Origin: Arctopsyche grandis | Lineage: Eukaryota; Arthropoda; Insecta; Trichoptera; Hydropsychidae | NCBI RefSeq assembly: GCF_051622035.1 | Contig: NC_135365.1 | Coordinates: 15,480,001 to 15,544,000, forward strand | Direction of reading: 5' to 3' | Length of the DNA stretch: 64,000 nt | Part shown: positions 23,751-35,775 of the stretch, one piece after another | How the letters are laid out: every line of letters begins with the position of its first letter | Position numbering within the stretch: position 1 is the first letter of the stretch | The notes under the pieces: model-generated | What the model saw: only the letters and a program-made list of their open reading frames with translations | What the model was told of the DNA's origin: nothing | Database searches by the model: none | Made by a program: the position numbers and the translations under genes

Positions 23751-24215
23751 TCAAGGCGGTCGGTGGAGTAGTTCCATCCATCGAACACACAATGAAGAAT
23801 GCAAATGAGAAGATGCAGCAGCAAGAAGACAATTAGGCGATAAAAATATACGAATACGTAGAGAGGCCGCTCTCATCCTGAGAATGGCTTCAAAGTGAGG
23901 CACATGCCCTTCCACAAACATTTGCGACGCGCTGCAGCTCGTAGGTAGCCCGAAAAGAGCACGGTAGCAGTTGTTGTATTGTACCTTTATCTTTCTCATC
24001 GTCTCCCGCTTGTATTTGGTCCATAACTCACCAGTATAGAGACTAGTACAAAAGGACATAAATAATTGTCTTTTAACCTCTACACCGGTGTGGAAAAAGC
24101 ATTTAAAAATCAAAATCAAAATTGAACGCTCCACAGACACTCTCGTTATGTGGTCTAACAACGCTCTAACCAACAATATACATTTGTACAAGTATTGTAA
24201 TGTCACACTATTCAT
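23751..24215 (-). pseudogene. fragment of a non-LTR retroposon ORF2 C-terminus
   Basis: A minus-strand frame of about 154 codons contains KRQLFMSFCTSLYTGELW, YNNCYRALFGLPTSCSASQM and SLRIRI, the thumb/C-terminal pattern that follows the reverse transcriptase domain in CR1/L2/RTE-X-like elements. No catalytic RT motif is included. Flanked on the left by AATAAT repeats. Confidence 0.65.
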
Positions 24216-24229
24216 TAATTAAACGAATG

Positions 24230-24989
24230 ATATTTTATATGCTATTCTGAAAACATTCTTATAATCTGTCAACGTCTGCTCAAGAGAACATTCTAGCTGT
24301 ATTTCGATGTATGTACATTATTATTAGTTAATGTGTAGTACATATTATTAGTTTTGTGTGTTTACTAAACAAAACCGTCGATTTGAACGTTTGCCCACGA
24401 GTAGAAAAATTTAGTTTGGTAGTGGCCATTGGTCGGTTTGGTCGCGTTTGATCGTGCTCGTTGCCATCAACGTGTTTGCCATCGATGTGAAGAGTTCTGT
24501 GGACATCTGTGAAAATACATATACATATATATATATGTATATATGTATTTTAAATTTTGCAGTGCATATGTCATAAGTTTTTAACGATTCGGTGAGTTCA
24601 GTTCGTTCATCTATTGTCGATTTGTTTACACGCTCTGATACTATGTCATGGTTATTTTATAACAATAAAAAAAATGTATATATGAGTGAATTCGAATTAA
24701 AATGCCTTCACGCATTTATTGATAAAATTTCATTGGATCAATAAAAAGAGCATCGGATTTTGTCATCACTCTGTCTCACATATTGGCCGTGACCTTTTAT
24801 TTTAAATCTATATTTGTTCTTATTGTAAATTGCACTACATTAATTCGACTGGGCTATGTTTCTCAAACTGTGCTATTTTTTCAATTTTTTTTATATACAA
24901 TTTTTATCACTTTTTAGCTTAACATTAAAAGCACATAATATGTTATGGCAATACTTTCCTGGTGGATTTATGTACATATTTTTTTATCA
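24230..24989. other. non-coding, with a GC-balanced stretch at 24360-24600
   Basis: The stretch around 24400-24520 is less AT-rich than its surroundings (GTTTGGTCGCGTTTGATCG and similar) but has no convincing reading frame. It could be an untranslated exon or promoter. Low evidence. Confidence 0.3.
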
Positions 24990-25282
24990 TCTATATATAT
25001 AAAAATGAATGTCTGTGTGTGTCTCGAATAGGCTGCTAAACCACTGAACCGACTACGGTGAAACTTTTAGGATTTGTTGTGTGCATATCCGGGAAGATTA
25101 CTGTGAAAAAAACGGGATCGGAAACGGGAAAAACGGGAATGAGTGTCATTGCAACGCAATAATTTCAAATGTGTTCGCTACCTGCGTTTTTCCGACAAAT
25201 GAGAACGGGAACGAGAGCGGGAACGGGAACGGGAATTGCATGCGTTATTATGGCATTGCAACGCATGCCGGGGTTCACCTAG
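24990..25282 (+). mobile_element. small Helitron family D, 293 bp
   Basis: Begins TCTATATATATAAAAATGAA at 24990 after an A and ends ATGCCGGGGTTCACCTAG at 25282 before a T. This is an A|T insertion with canonical TC and CTAG ends. The start resembles widely seen insect Helitron 5' ends. Internal GGAACGGGAACGGGAAC-type repeats. Non-autonomous. Confidence 0.8.
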
Positions 25283-25344
25283 TTTACAATAAAATTACAG
25301 CAATCTTACAAATACTGTAGGTAAATACAATATTCACATTAATA

Positions 25345-25784
25345 TCATATATATGTATATAATAGTGCTATTCTGTGTGACTGTGTGTCTGTGTAAGATA
25401 ACGCTCGCCGTACTATAATAGTAGTTTCGATTCGACATATGTACGTCACAGTTAAAATACTGCCAAAAAAAACGTACGAATATAATACGAACATAATAAT
25501 AACAGATAAAAAAAAATGTTTCCTCTAGGGGAATAAGTCTTTGAGCATTTAGTACCATCTATTGAAAATTTATTTAATTCATTCATTAATTTTTCTATTG
25601 TTTATATGTAGGTAGGTAGGTAGTTTTTACCTTTTTTTATTTTAAACAATTAAATATAAATATATTTGAAAAAATACGACCACATGCGAATCAAACACAG
25701 CACCGATACATTCCTTTAATTTTTTTATTTAATAACTTAATATGCCATAACCCATGCGATGATATTTCATCGGCACAACACTAG
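25345..25784 (+). mobile_element. Helitron family C, 440-bp copy
   Basis: 5' TCATATATATGTATATAATA, 3' hairpin CGATGA-TATT-TCATCG (25757-25772) and CACAACACTAG ending at 25784 before T. The copy at 37011-37391 shares both ends and the internal segment GATAACRCTCGCCGTACTAT. Confidence 0.8.
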
Positions 25785-27435
25785 TTTTTTTTTATATCGT
25801 TGATATATTATATAAAATAACTAATTAATAATCATAATAGTTCATACAAATTTCTGCTGTTGATATACATATGTACAATCTATAAGAATTTTAAGTTTTA
25901 TTACAATTTGTCTTATCATATGTGTGTCTTCGGTATATTAAATTTTATGCGATTTATTACTATTAATATTTGGCACGAGCGCTTTCAGCTTGTAGGCAAA
26001 GTGTTATTTTCATAGAACCTGGCATTTTTCGTGGAATCTATTCTCATAAAATTTTCAAACACTTTCATAGGCATAACTTATATACGTACATATGTACATA
26101 TACGCACACGTCAATGTGTATTTAATAATGCATATATGTAAATAAATGGTCATTGAATCGGAGGTAATTGATTGAGCGTGAAAAATCGATCGACATGAGG
26201 GTTTCGCGATAAAAAATGTTGAGGAAAGCGTGATTGAACGACAACGAAATGTGTGTCAAAGTTAACGTGTTTTGCTAAGTGTGCACCGCATACACGAGCC
26301 AATTCGTATGCATTTATTTAATATTAATTTATTGTTTCGAATACATAGTGGAACACACACACACATACGCTCGAATACGTCTAATTTGGTTCAATTAATT
26401 TTTGTCCACGTTTTCAATTATGTATTTATCGTTGCGGCCATCATATTGTCATAAAATGTATGTAGAGAAATGCTTTCATTGAAAATAATAAAATTGTGTG
26501 ATGTTCAACAACATTGTCCCTGGTGATTGGGCAACAAAAATAACCGGTTTATTTTTGTTAGCTATAGTGTGGTGTGTATGTTGACTTTGCCGCAGTTATC
26601 TTCCACTTATAATATATTTATTATTGTGAAAGCAAGCGTTTCAAACTGTTTTAAACCTACATATCTTGCATTCTAGTCTCTTGATATTCACAATCTCAAG
26701 TTCAACGATGAACTCGCAAAGCTTTGCAAATTATGTATTTATTCAAAACTTCATTTTTGTTGGGTTTTTGGAATCCACATCAACTGACTTTTTTGTGAAT
26801 TTTATGATTTCTTTCTTGATGAATGCTTAGCTTACGTGTTTTTAATCAAATAATACGTTACTTATTATTAGAGGTAGGATAGTCACAGTGCTATCCATTG
26901 TTCGGCAAACCTTTAACAATGCATTTACAACCTTTGAACAATACACGGCCCCCTCAGGTTCCGGTGACTACTTATTATATACATAATTAAATAAATACTC
27001 GATTTTCTTAATTTCGTTTCTTAAAAGTTTGTATATTGATATATTAGTGTAGAATTCAATTCATGGAGGGACACATTCAGCGATTTAAACCATATTTATT
27101 ACTCGATGCGCCGTAACACACTGTTGTTTGGTCGCGGTTTTATGCAGCATACCAACTTAAACATATGTATGTACATACATTCGACCCAAGTACACCAACT
27201 TGACCATTTATTGATGCACTCTACTATGTTTGAAAACGAAATCTCCACACGAATTTATTTTGAGTAAAAATATGTATACAGGTACCTTTCAAATTAATCT
27301 TGCGGCTTTTTCAATTGTATTGTGAATGGTGAAAGATTATTTCTTTATTATTTATTATTTTAATTTGTTGAGTAAATACTTTTTATTATATAATGACAAC
27401 CTAGTAAAAATATGGAATAATTTTTTTTATTTAGT
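25785..27435. other. non-coding region with one MITE fragment
   Basis: AT-rich. 26868-26962 matches, inverted, the left part of the TIR element at 59566-60059 (GTTCGGCAAACCTTTAACAA). A GC-balanced stretch lies at 26150-26290 without a supported frame. No gene is seen. Confidence 0.4.
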
Positions 27436-27485
27436 TTGGACCATTACGGTATTACAGGAACTATTTAATGCACCACAATAGTCTA
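27436..27485 (-). mobile_element. 3'-end fragment of a CR1/Jockey-type retroposon
   Basis: The minus strand carries a diverged copy of the 3' stem-loop seen at 6737-6783 (CTATTGTGGTGCATTAAATA ... GTAATACCGTAATGGTCC). Only the extreme 3' end is recognisable, as expected of strong 5' truncation. Confidence 0.6.
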
Positions 27486-27765
27486 AGTAGAATATAAGAA
27501 AACAAACACGAGTAAAAAAATCGCGAGAGTTCCCAATTTCAATAGTTCCTGATTTTAAAAATTACCAATTTCAAAAGCTCAAATGTGATGCAATTAGTTA
27601 AATAAAGAACACTTTTTTTTTTTTAGAAAGTAATTCAACTTTCATTATGTCACTTTGCATTGGTATCTAAAATGTATTCTTCAAAAGTGCTAGGGCCCCG
27701 TTGAGGCCCTTGTTCAGTTGGGGTAACTAAGCTTGCGCCCCCCTATATATATATACAATATATAT

Positions 27766-29961
27766 ATTAACCTAACAAATGCCCTGCACTCCGTTAAAGA
27801 CGTTAGTGTTTTAAGTAAAGTAGATATAGGTAGCGATCACAGATTAGTCCGTGCCAAGATGGCCATTAATATAAATTGCGAACGTAGGAAATTAATAAAA
27901 GGATGCAGTAACTCTCCAGATTTCGCTCAACTAAGGTCTAGGAAAAAGGAATTCGAACTCGAACTTGGAAATCGATACGGGAAATTAAACCCAGAAGCAG
28001 ACATCGAGGAATTGAACACTGTAATTAGTTCGGTTCTAACCTCAACAGGTAAGAAATTAGGTGGATTCAGGAAACAGATTAAATTAAGCAAAATTTCAGC
28101 GGAAACAAAAAACCTAATTAAGCATAAAAGGAATTTAGATAGGGATAATAATAAGCAAGAATACAATCTAGTAAATAAGGAAATTAAAAAGAGAATAGTC
28201 AGGGATGTCAGGGATTTTAACAGCAAGCTAATAGAAAATACCATTAAGAATAACCGTAGCCTGAAAAAGTGCAAACAGGATCTTTTCTTAGGCAAAAACC
28301 AAATGATCGCAATCAGATCAGAGAGCGGAGTAATAATTAGGAATAGAGAAGAAATCATAGACAGAGTTTACACGTTCTATGCAAAACTATACGAGAACGA
28401 CAACGGCCAATTCCCCGCTCTGGAATCGACACACGGCCAAAGGGTTCCTGCAGTATTGCCTAGCGAAGTAGAGGCCGCGCTAAAAACTGCAAAGAACGGT
28501 AAAACCCCAGGGGAAGATAATATTCCCATTGACTTACTAAAATGTGGCGGCCCCCCCCTAATTAATATCTTAGCTAGGCTTTTCAGCAAATGCATCCAGA
28601 ACCAAGCTATACCAGAAGGATGGAATAACGCAACTATCATTTTAATACACAAAAAAGGCGACAAAAGCGATATCAAGAACTACCGACCCATTAGTCTACT
28701 TTCAGCGGTCTACAAGCTCTTCACGAAGGTTATTACAGAAAGGCTGAAGAATATCCTCGACGAGAACCAACCTATAGAGCAGGCAGGGTTTAGGGCAAAT
28801 TTCAGCACAATGGACCACCTCCAAGTAGTTGGCGAACTAATCGAGCGCGCCAACGAATATCAACGGCCATTGTGCCTAGGTTTCGTCGATTATGAGAAAG
28901 CCTTCGATACAGTTAGTCATAATGCAGTACTTAACGCTCTAAAAACACAGGGAGTGCCGGAACCCTATGTGGGACTGTTAGCTGCAATATATAAGAATGC
29001 CACAGCTTCGGTTAAAATTTTTTCAGGTACAGATAGATTTAGCATAGGAAAAGGAGTAAGACAAGGAGATACAATCTCGCCCAAGTTATTCAATGCGGTG
29101 CTTGAGGGAGTTTTCAGGAAATTGGATTGGGATACAGCCGGAGTAAGCATCAATGGTCGCTTTTTGAGTCACCTTCGGTTCGCAGACGATATAGTTTTAG
29201 TAGCTCGTGATTCAGCTGACTTACTTATCAGACTAACACAGCTGGACGGGGAAAGTAGAAAAGTAGGATTAAAAATTAACGTAGATAAGACTAAACTAAT
29301 GTTCAATAGTTATTGCATGCCTGATAGCATCCCCTTAGATGATAAACCAGTAGAAGTAGTAAATAATTATTTATATTTAGGTCAAATAATTGACATGTCT
29401 GGTAGTAAAAATGAAGAGATAAAGAGACGTATGAAATTAGGGTGGAGTGCATTTGGACGGATGAATGCTGTTTTTAAATCAAAAATGCCACTCTGCCTGA
29501 AGAAAAGGATCTTTGATCAATGCGTTTTGCCAGTGATGACGTATGGATGTGAAACTTGGACACTGAACGCCAAGATGCAAAATAAAATCCAATGCACTCA
29601 AAGAAGTATGGAACGCTGTATGCTTGGCATAACGAGGAAAGACAGGAAGCGGAACACGTGGGTGAGAAATATGACAAGGGTAGTGGACATAGTGGATAGA
29701 GTGAAGAGATTGAAATGGCAATGGGCGGGTCACGTAGCTAGGAGGATGGACGAAAGGTGGACAAAAGAAGTGCTTGAATGGTACCCGAGAAAAGGCAAAA
29801 GAGTAAAAGGAAGACCGCAAGGAAGATGGGTGAACGAAATTAGGAAAATGTGCGGAATGAGATGGATGAGTGTTGCGCAAAACAGAGACGAGTGGAAGCG
29901 TGTTGGAGAGGCCTTCATCCAGCAGTGGATGGCGAATGGCTGTAAATGATGATGATGATGA

Positions 29962-29962
<1 letters not shown>
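27766..29962 (+). mobile_element. RTE-clade non-LTR retroposon, 5'-truncated
   Basis: A 5'-truncated insertion whose reading frame ends in AATGGCTGTAAATGA, with the stop codon forming the start of a TGATGATGATGA tail. A near-absent 3'UTR and a 3-bp repeat tail are typical of RTE elements. A short diverged copy of the same 3' end lies at 62336-62503. Confidence 0.85.
27775..29949 (+). CDS. RTE retroposon endonuclease (C-term)-reverse transcriptase, long intact frame
   Basis: About 724 codons without a stop. The frame opens at the end of the APE endonuclease (SDHRLVRAKM near 27833), then passes the linker and the RT domain: NYRPISLLSAV near 28680, GFVDYEKAFDTV near 28880, GVRQGDTISPKLFN near 29050 and RFADDIVLVARD near 29175. 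It ends with the RTE-type C-terminal domain (WQWAGHVARRMDERW near 29720; GRPQGRW near 29810; GEAFIQQW near 29905). The N-terminal two thirds of the endonuclease is missing, so this copy cannot mobilise itself. The unbroken frame suggests recent insertion. No initiator ATG of its own is evident; the ATG at 27733 lies in flanking (TA)-rich DNA. Confidence 0.88.
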   Translation, partial: TNALHSVKDVSVLSKVDIGSDHRLVRAKMAININCERRKLIKGCSNSPDFAQLRSRKKEFELELGNRYGKLNPEADIEELNTVISSVLTSTGKKLGGFRKQIKLSKISAETKNLIKHKRNLDRDNNKQEYNLVNKEIKKRIVRDVRDFNSKLIENTIKNNRSLKKCKQDLFLGKNQMIAIRSESGVIIRNREEIIDRVYTFYAKLYENDNGQFPALESTHGQRVPAVLPSEVEAALKTAKNGKTPGEDNIPIDLLKCGGPPLINILARLFSKCIQNQAIPEGWNNATIILIHKKGDKSDIKNYRPISLLSAVYKLFTKVITERLKNILDENQPIEQAGFRANFSTMDHLQVVGELIERANEYQRPLCLGFVDYEKAFDTVSHNAVLNALKTQGVPEPYVGLLAAIYKNATASVKIFSGTDRFSIGKGVRQGDTISPKLFNAVLEGVFRKLDWDTAGVSINGRFLSHLRFADDIVLVARDSADLLIRLTQLDGESRKVGLKINVDKTKLMFNSYCMPDSIPLDDKPVEVVNNYLYLGQIIDMSGSKNEEIKRRMKLGWSAFGRMNAVFKSKMPLCLKKRIFDQCVLPVMTYGCETWTLNAKMQNKIQCTQRSMERCMLGITRKDRKRNTWVRNMTRVVDIVDRVKRLKWQWAGHVARRMDERWTKEVLEWYPRKGKRVKGRPQGRWVNEIRKMCGMRWMSVAQNRDEWKRVGEAFIQQWMANGCK

Positions 29963-30010
<48 letters not shown>
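29962..30010. repeat. (TA)n after the RTE tail
   Basis: About 48 bp of TA dinucleotides directly follows the TGA-repeat tail of the retroposon. Confidence 0.9.
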
Positions 30011-30020
<10 letters not shown>

Positions 30021-30440
30021 TCTTTCGCTTATTTAAAGATATACCAATACATTTCAGCGCAATCCTTTTTTAGTAAATGTAAAATATTATAATGATATAT
30101 TACATTTTAAAAATGTCATGAGGTAAACCCCGCACTATATGGGCGCACATTTTCCAAGTCTGGATGTACCTAACTGGCATTCGCGATTCCAGGCAACAAG
30201 CATCAAGACCACCTTAACAGATTTGCTCAATACCAAAACATATCCATACTTTGTTTTTTGCTTCGTGAGCACTGTCGCAACTAGACCTGCGATCGTGATT
30301 GCAGATCAATTACGACTGAGATATCGAACTAATTTATTTGCGTGTGCGCGGGTGACTGATCCGTTATTTCTCGATTTCAATGAACTCTCGATTTCAAGGT
30401 GAAAGAAGTTCAGAAACAAAAGCACGCTTATTAATATTAT

Positions 30441-30885
30441 TGTTACGTACGCCGTGGATGAAACGAATAGAATCCCAGAGACTATGTGACCGTTCAAGGG
30501 TTATCTGTTAACGGATTAACTAAGTGCTTGCACTTAGACCAACGGATATCGGTTATCGGATTAACTAAGTGCTTGCACTTACCTCCAGGATTATATATGG
30601 ACTCTAAGTGCATTTAGGCTAAACAATGACCGTTATTAGTCCCATTCTCAGAATCGGTACGGGGAGACTTAATGTCGTGGAGATACATATCCGAATACGT
30701 GACTACACAACAGGTAAACAGATTAGACGTCCTGAGAGATCTACCCTTTATAAGGCGGTACGTAGGCGATATCATGTCATTCTGGACTGAGCACAGCCAG
30801 TGCGTGTATCTCCTTAATCATCAACAAATGCTGTGAAACGACTGTTGGCCTTTTACTTGGATCCTCCACCCACCCCTACGCAACA
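30441..30885 (+). mobile_element. solo LTR (445 bp)
   Basis: Starts TGTTACGTACGCC and ends CCCTACGCAACA, matching the TGTAACG ... ACGCAACA ends of the solo LTR at 23415-23681. A TATA-like TTTATAAG at about 30747 is followed by a possible initiator and a GC-richer segment. An 18-bp motif (GATTAACTAAGTGCTTGC) is repeated at about 30515 and 30560. The flanks ATTAT and ATATT are similar but not an exact duplication. No internal coding region adjoins. Confidence 0.65.
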
Positions 30886-32080
30886 ATATTAATATCTACT
30901 ACCTATATATACGCATTACTAGAAGATCGTTCAACGTAAATTTTGAGCTGTAATTTTGGTAAAATGCTCATTTTCACACTTTTAGCAATGTTTTTCGATA
31001 TTTTTTGGAGGCATTATTACGTTTTTATTTTGGTTTTTGGCGCCCCTCCCGAATTTGTACTCGGGCCTGTGCGTAAATCCTTCACTGACTAGTATGTAGG
31101 TATCGAATAAAGTTAGTATATATGTACATAATAATAAATGCTATTTTATAGTAAATTTAATGTAAATATATATGTATGTATAATATGTGTACGTACATAT
31201 ACGTTTATGTACGCATTTTGTGCATTTAATCCATGAATGTGTAGTGGAAATTTTTCGATTGATGTGTGTATGGCTTGCTTAAATGAACCTTTTTTTTCTT
31301 GTGTTATGTTGAGATGTGATTCAATCAATGCTATAATCATCACCTGTTCTGAAATAGCATCACTGTTTAGTATCGCCGTAGAGATGTCCAACAATTGGCA
31401 GGCGCCCTATTGTTTTTTTTCCGCACCAGCGGCTCTCAAACTAACTCAAGGTCAACACGTTTATATGCATAATTTAAAAATTTGCACTAGTATTATTAAT
31501 ATGTGACCATTGAGACGGCAACGATCTATTCTGCGTAAAAATCGAAAATTCATCCGGTTTTTCTTGTTATTCGGCATGTCGGACACACGAGAGATGCGTA
31601 TCTTTGTGCGTTGGCCTTCGTTGTGGTAGAATGTCCATTTTATACCCGATCAAACCGATTGCCTGGTTCTATTGAAATAAGTACCTATGTTTAATGGAAA
31701 CTCTAAAAATGACAATGAAAAAAAAGTATAAAATATCGTATTTTCGCTGAAATATATGTACGTATGTATATACATATTTACATTTAATAATGATTCAAGA
31801 CTTGATTAAAGTAGTTTTAAAAAATATAAATACATAATTCAGGATGAATTATCAGAAAACAGTACATAAATTTATGAATGCGAGAGAAGTTATGCAACTA
31901 GTTGAAAATATGATAATGATTATATCAATCCCAGTGTTCTTTTGTCTCCATGACTTTTTTTACGCGGTTTCTTGCAGATGTATGTATTTACGCTTTAAAT
32001 CGAGATATTATGTATTATGTGCGCAGTACTGCAATCAGGGATGTCAACACAATTCCAATCTTTACTTGTCATTTGATAAT
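30886..32080. other. non-coding region
   Basis: AT-rich. Frames of 80-90 codons at 31146-31506 overlap on both strands and lack recognisable domains. I see nothing else with clear borders. Confidence 0.4.
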
Positions 32081-32897
32081 ACTGTTCGACACGGAAAATG
32101 GTTCAGAGACCAGATATGACTTTTCTTATAGATCTATGCCCAGTAAACACGAATATGGTAATAAAAAATGTTGATTGGCTCGACATTCGGAGATATATGT
32201 GTTTTTTAAATCGCACGATTTTTCTATATCTTGGTGTTGTTCAATCGATGTCTCAAAATCTGTCAATTTTCTGTTCACAATAAATATTGGAATCTATAGT
32301 TGGGTATTTTATCTTTCATTTGTAGTACTTTTCAGCTTTCAAACTTCTCTAAGTAGGCGTTCAGTTCAAATCAAAAGTCAAAAGTACGTATTTTCACTTA
32401 GGATTTTTTCCCACTATTAATACTATTTTATATTGAGTATTTTCTATTGAAACATGTTTATCGGGATAATGTTCTGGCCACACTATTTTTTGTTTTCGTT
32501 TAAATGGGTTAATTGGAAGTGTGCTGAATTTTAAATCGGTAAAATTTCGAGCTAAAAACTCGCTACTATTATTTACTCGTATTTACACGAATTTGAATTG
32601 AATTAATAAGGATAATATATTAAATTGTCTTTATATGAGAATTAAATAAAATTCCACTTAAAAAAATCATATTTCGACTATTCTTGTGGATAAGTCGATA
32701 GAAAAAAGTAGAAAAATCGCGCGATATATCGCGAAATATCGCGAAATATCGAATAAAAATCGCGACATATACATATCTCCGAATCTCGAGCCAATCAACG
32801 TTTTTTATTACTAGATTCGTGCTCACTGGGCATAGATCTATAAGAAAAGTCATATCTCGTCTCTGAACCAAAAAGAAGTCGACATTTGTCGAACAGT
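32081..32897. mobile_element. TIR element with about 110-bp inverted arms (817 bp)
   Basis: ACTGTTCGACA at 32081 is mirrored by TGTCGAACAGT ending at 32897. The similarity continues inward for over 100 bp (GACTTTTCTTATAGATCTAT and TTGATTGGCTCGA in both arms). The middle has CGCGATATATCGCGAAATAT-type short repeats at 32715-32765. No transposase frame. A clear target duplication could not be set. Confidence 0.65.
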
Positions 32898-33313
32898 GTA
32901 ATTTGTAGTAATTACCACAACGTTATATAAAAAATATAAGCATAAATAATATCGTTATTGTATTTGTAAAATTGGATAAAATTTGTTGTGAGGATTTTAT
33001 TGAATCATAAATATCAATTGCAGAATGTTTAAATTGATACGAATAAAATTGAATATTGGTTATCCTCTTTGATTTTTTGTGGGCATCGTAAAAATGTCGT
33101 TTGGAACAAGTGACCTTATGTTGCGATTGACTCTTATTTGTCTTTTAATTTATAGTCACCGCAACGACTTATTGTACGAAGCCCTGACGTGACAAAAATT
33201 TATAACGCGAGTTTTTTTTCCTGAGGTCATTCATTCAATTCACTTTTCTTGTGACGTTTCTTAAATATTGATGTGTGTACATATTTATATATGTACATAC
33301 TTGTTGTGTTTAA

Positions 33314-33881
33314 CCCTTTGAGTGCTGATATCTTTTCAGTTGAAAGCCCACCACGCTGAAAATTTCGCCAACATTTCCAACTAGAATTATTTAGAAATCC
33401 TATAGAAAGCAGATATAAAAATTGTAGCTAATCCAAACAAACCCTAGATTACTACTCTATATAACTACCGCCGAGGATTACAGTTTTTGTAAAGTTGTGT
33501 TTAGACTAATATATCTTGCAAAAATATAAAATAATTAAAAGTTTAATTCAATTTAATTATTAATTAATGTATTTTTACAAAACTGGTTCCATCTTCTTCA
33601 TTGTTGTTAAAATTTAATGCTCACAATCTAAATGCCAAACCACAATCTAAAATACTCAGCAGTTAGTGATTTCAGAAATTCCGGTGTAAACCAGTCTTTA
33701 GAAACGTTGACAAATGAATGACACGAATTACACGACCCGTGTTCAAAGCTACCTGGAAAGGCCTAGCGGCTAGTATTCTTGTTTACTTTGTACATACTCA
33801 AAATACAGCGCCTATCTGCGTTTTTCAGGTTCGTGGACTTGTTGGCAAAACGCTGATCGGCGTTGGTCAGCATTCAATGGG
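33314..33881. mobile_element. piggyBac-type MITE with TTAA target duplication
   Basis: CCCTTTGAGTGCTGA at 33314 and its diverged complement TCAGCATTCAATGGG ending at 33881 are flanked by TTAA (33310-33313 and 33882-33885). TTAA plus CCCTTTGA-type ends is diagnostic of piggyBac. The interior is non-coding. Confidence 0.8.
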
Positions 33882-33934
33882 TTAACCGGCGTCACTCCGT
33901 TGTATTTTCTCTATATTGGTGTTTTGGGTTTGAT

Positions 33935-34175
33935 CAGTGACGGAGCTAGGAATTTTGGGCCCTCATGCAAAATTTATCCAAGGCCCCTTTAACTCCCCCC
34001 CCCCTAACATGATTTATAAAAATATGAGATAATAAAATTGAATAGTTGATACATATTTACATAGAATTATTAGTATAATAATTCGAAAAAAAAATTAACT
34101 TAGCAGATTTTAAAAACTTTGTGATTAGTAGAGGTAGGATAACCAAGGTGCTGTCTTGAAAAAAACGGACCCATA

Positions 34176-34236
<61 letters not shown>

Positions 34237-34293
34237 ATTTAGACCCCCCTGTCTAGCTTTGCATGACTCTGCTATGAGTTAGCTACGCCACTG
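33935..34293. mobile_element. hAT-type MITE with 8-bp target duplication (359 bp)
   Basis: CAGTGACGGAGCTAGG at the left and TAGCTACGCCACTG at the right are inverted repeats. GGTTTGAT flanks both sides (33927-33934 and 34294-34301). It contains a (TA)n tract at about 34179-34229. No coding region. Confidence 0.85.
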
Positions 34294-34301
34294 GGTTTGA
34301 T

Positions 34302-35335
34302 CATACGTTTGGAATTTATTATGATCGCGATCTTTCTAGAGGCCGATGTGAATAGAAAATTAAGTCAAAAAAGAGAGCGCATATACGAGATTGTATATAC
34401 TGTTTTCTTTCGAAGTTTAAACAAGTGCATATAATTGGCATGATGTGTACACAAGCTGAGCTTATAAAAACATTTACTGTCATTAAATTAAATATTTTCG
34501 TTTATTTGCCGCCTGCTTCTACTCCGGTACGCAACTATAAATCATGGCTCTGGTTAAATTCTTTCGTAACCATTTACATATAACATTCGAACTTTATTTC
34601 TATATTGGAACGCGTGTATATTTATCACTTCTGCATCGATGCAAGTACATTAAAATAGTTAAGTAACGCGATTCTTTTTATCAAAATAATACTATATGGA
34701 GTTTAAGCTAAATTAGTAAAAACGACATAATTGAAAATCTTGTATGTCCTCAATGATACTTTTGAACTGGACTTTTCTCTTAGCTTTAAAGTATAATGTT
34801 TTGTAGGTTAGACTGTGGTCTCTTTTCATCCTACAACGTACGTTGATTTAAGCAATCTTATATTAAGTAAAAGTCTATATGTATGTATATATTATTATGG
34901 ATTGTGGATTTTGTACACATGGTTTTTTTAGATACTTTTAAACGTGCGAAAAAAATGTGGCATGCCTTGCACATATGCATGGCACGCCTAGCACACACCG
35001 TCCCAAAATTACCCCATGGAGTGTTTTCGGTAAAATTGTATCCTTACATTTATCCTTGCTTGACAGTGATCGATAACGGTGTATACCATTTTTGAAGAAA
35101 TGTAGGAGAAACTCCACAGCGGGGAGCCAAGCACACGACGTGCCGTTCTTCCCTGTGTGATTTCGCCCTAACAGTTGAAATATATAAATCACAATAATCG
35201 AGAAAATTTAGTTACTTTAAATATATTTAAATAAACGCATGTATCTTTCATCAAGTATTTAATCTAACACTTTTAGGGGAAAAATAAGTTTCAAAAATGT
35301 AGGCTAATTGTAATTTTTCAAAACAACAACACGTT
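34302..35335. other. non-coding region
   Basis: AT-rich intergenic DNA. The 70-84 codon frames at 34883-35192 overlap on both strands and have no recognised domain. Confidence 0.4.
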
Positions 35336-35339
35336 TAGA

Positions 35340-35775
35340 GCAATTAAATGGTCAGTATTTTAATTAATTTCCGGTTTCGTTTAGTATTTTATTAAAAAAA
35401 TGGTCAGTATTATATTATTAAATGTCAGTATAAATAACACATGGACAGTATAAGAAAATCTGACGTACATTCAGCAGAACAAATAGGAATGCCTGGTAGC
35501 TGGAATTGTCTTGTGGTGATACTAACCAAATAGTAATGCTGGCCATTTGTCAAAATAAAACTTACAATTTAACATAAGTACTGACTATTATGTTTATTTT
35601 TAAACTTTTAATATTTATACTGACCACTTGAATACTGAATGATGGATACTGGCCGTTTAGTATAAATACTGTTCATTTAATATAAATATTTGCCATTTAA
35701 TAAAAATTCTAGCCATTTAATATAAATAATAGCCATTTTATATAAATACTGACCATTTGTATTTAAATACTGACA
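35340..35775. repeat. degenerate minisatellite in two inverted arrays
   Basis: The right part (35620-35770) repeats a 20-25-bp unit around AATACTGACCATTTAATATA. The left part (35346-35450) carries the same motif inverted (AAATGGTCAGTATTA). Related motifs occur near 48593-48630. Units are diverged, so the array is old. Confidence 0.6.

Noticed and set aside
27927-29918. Several minus-strand frames (99-143 codons) under the RTE element
   Set aside because: Shadows of the plus-strand reverse transcriptase frame.
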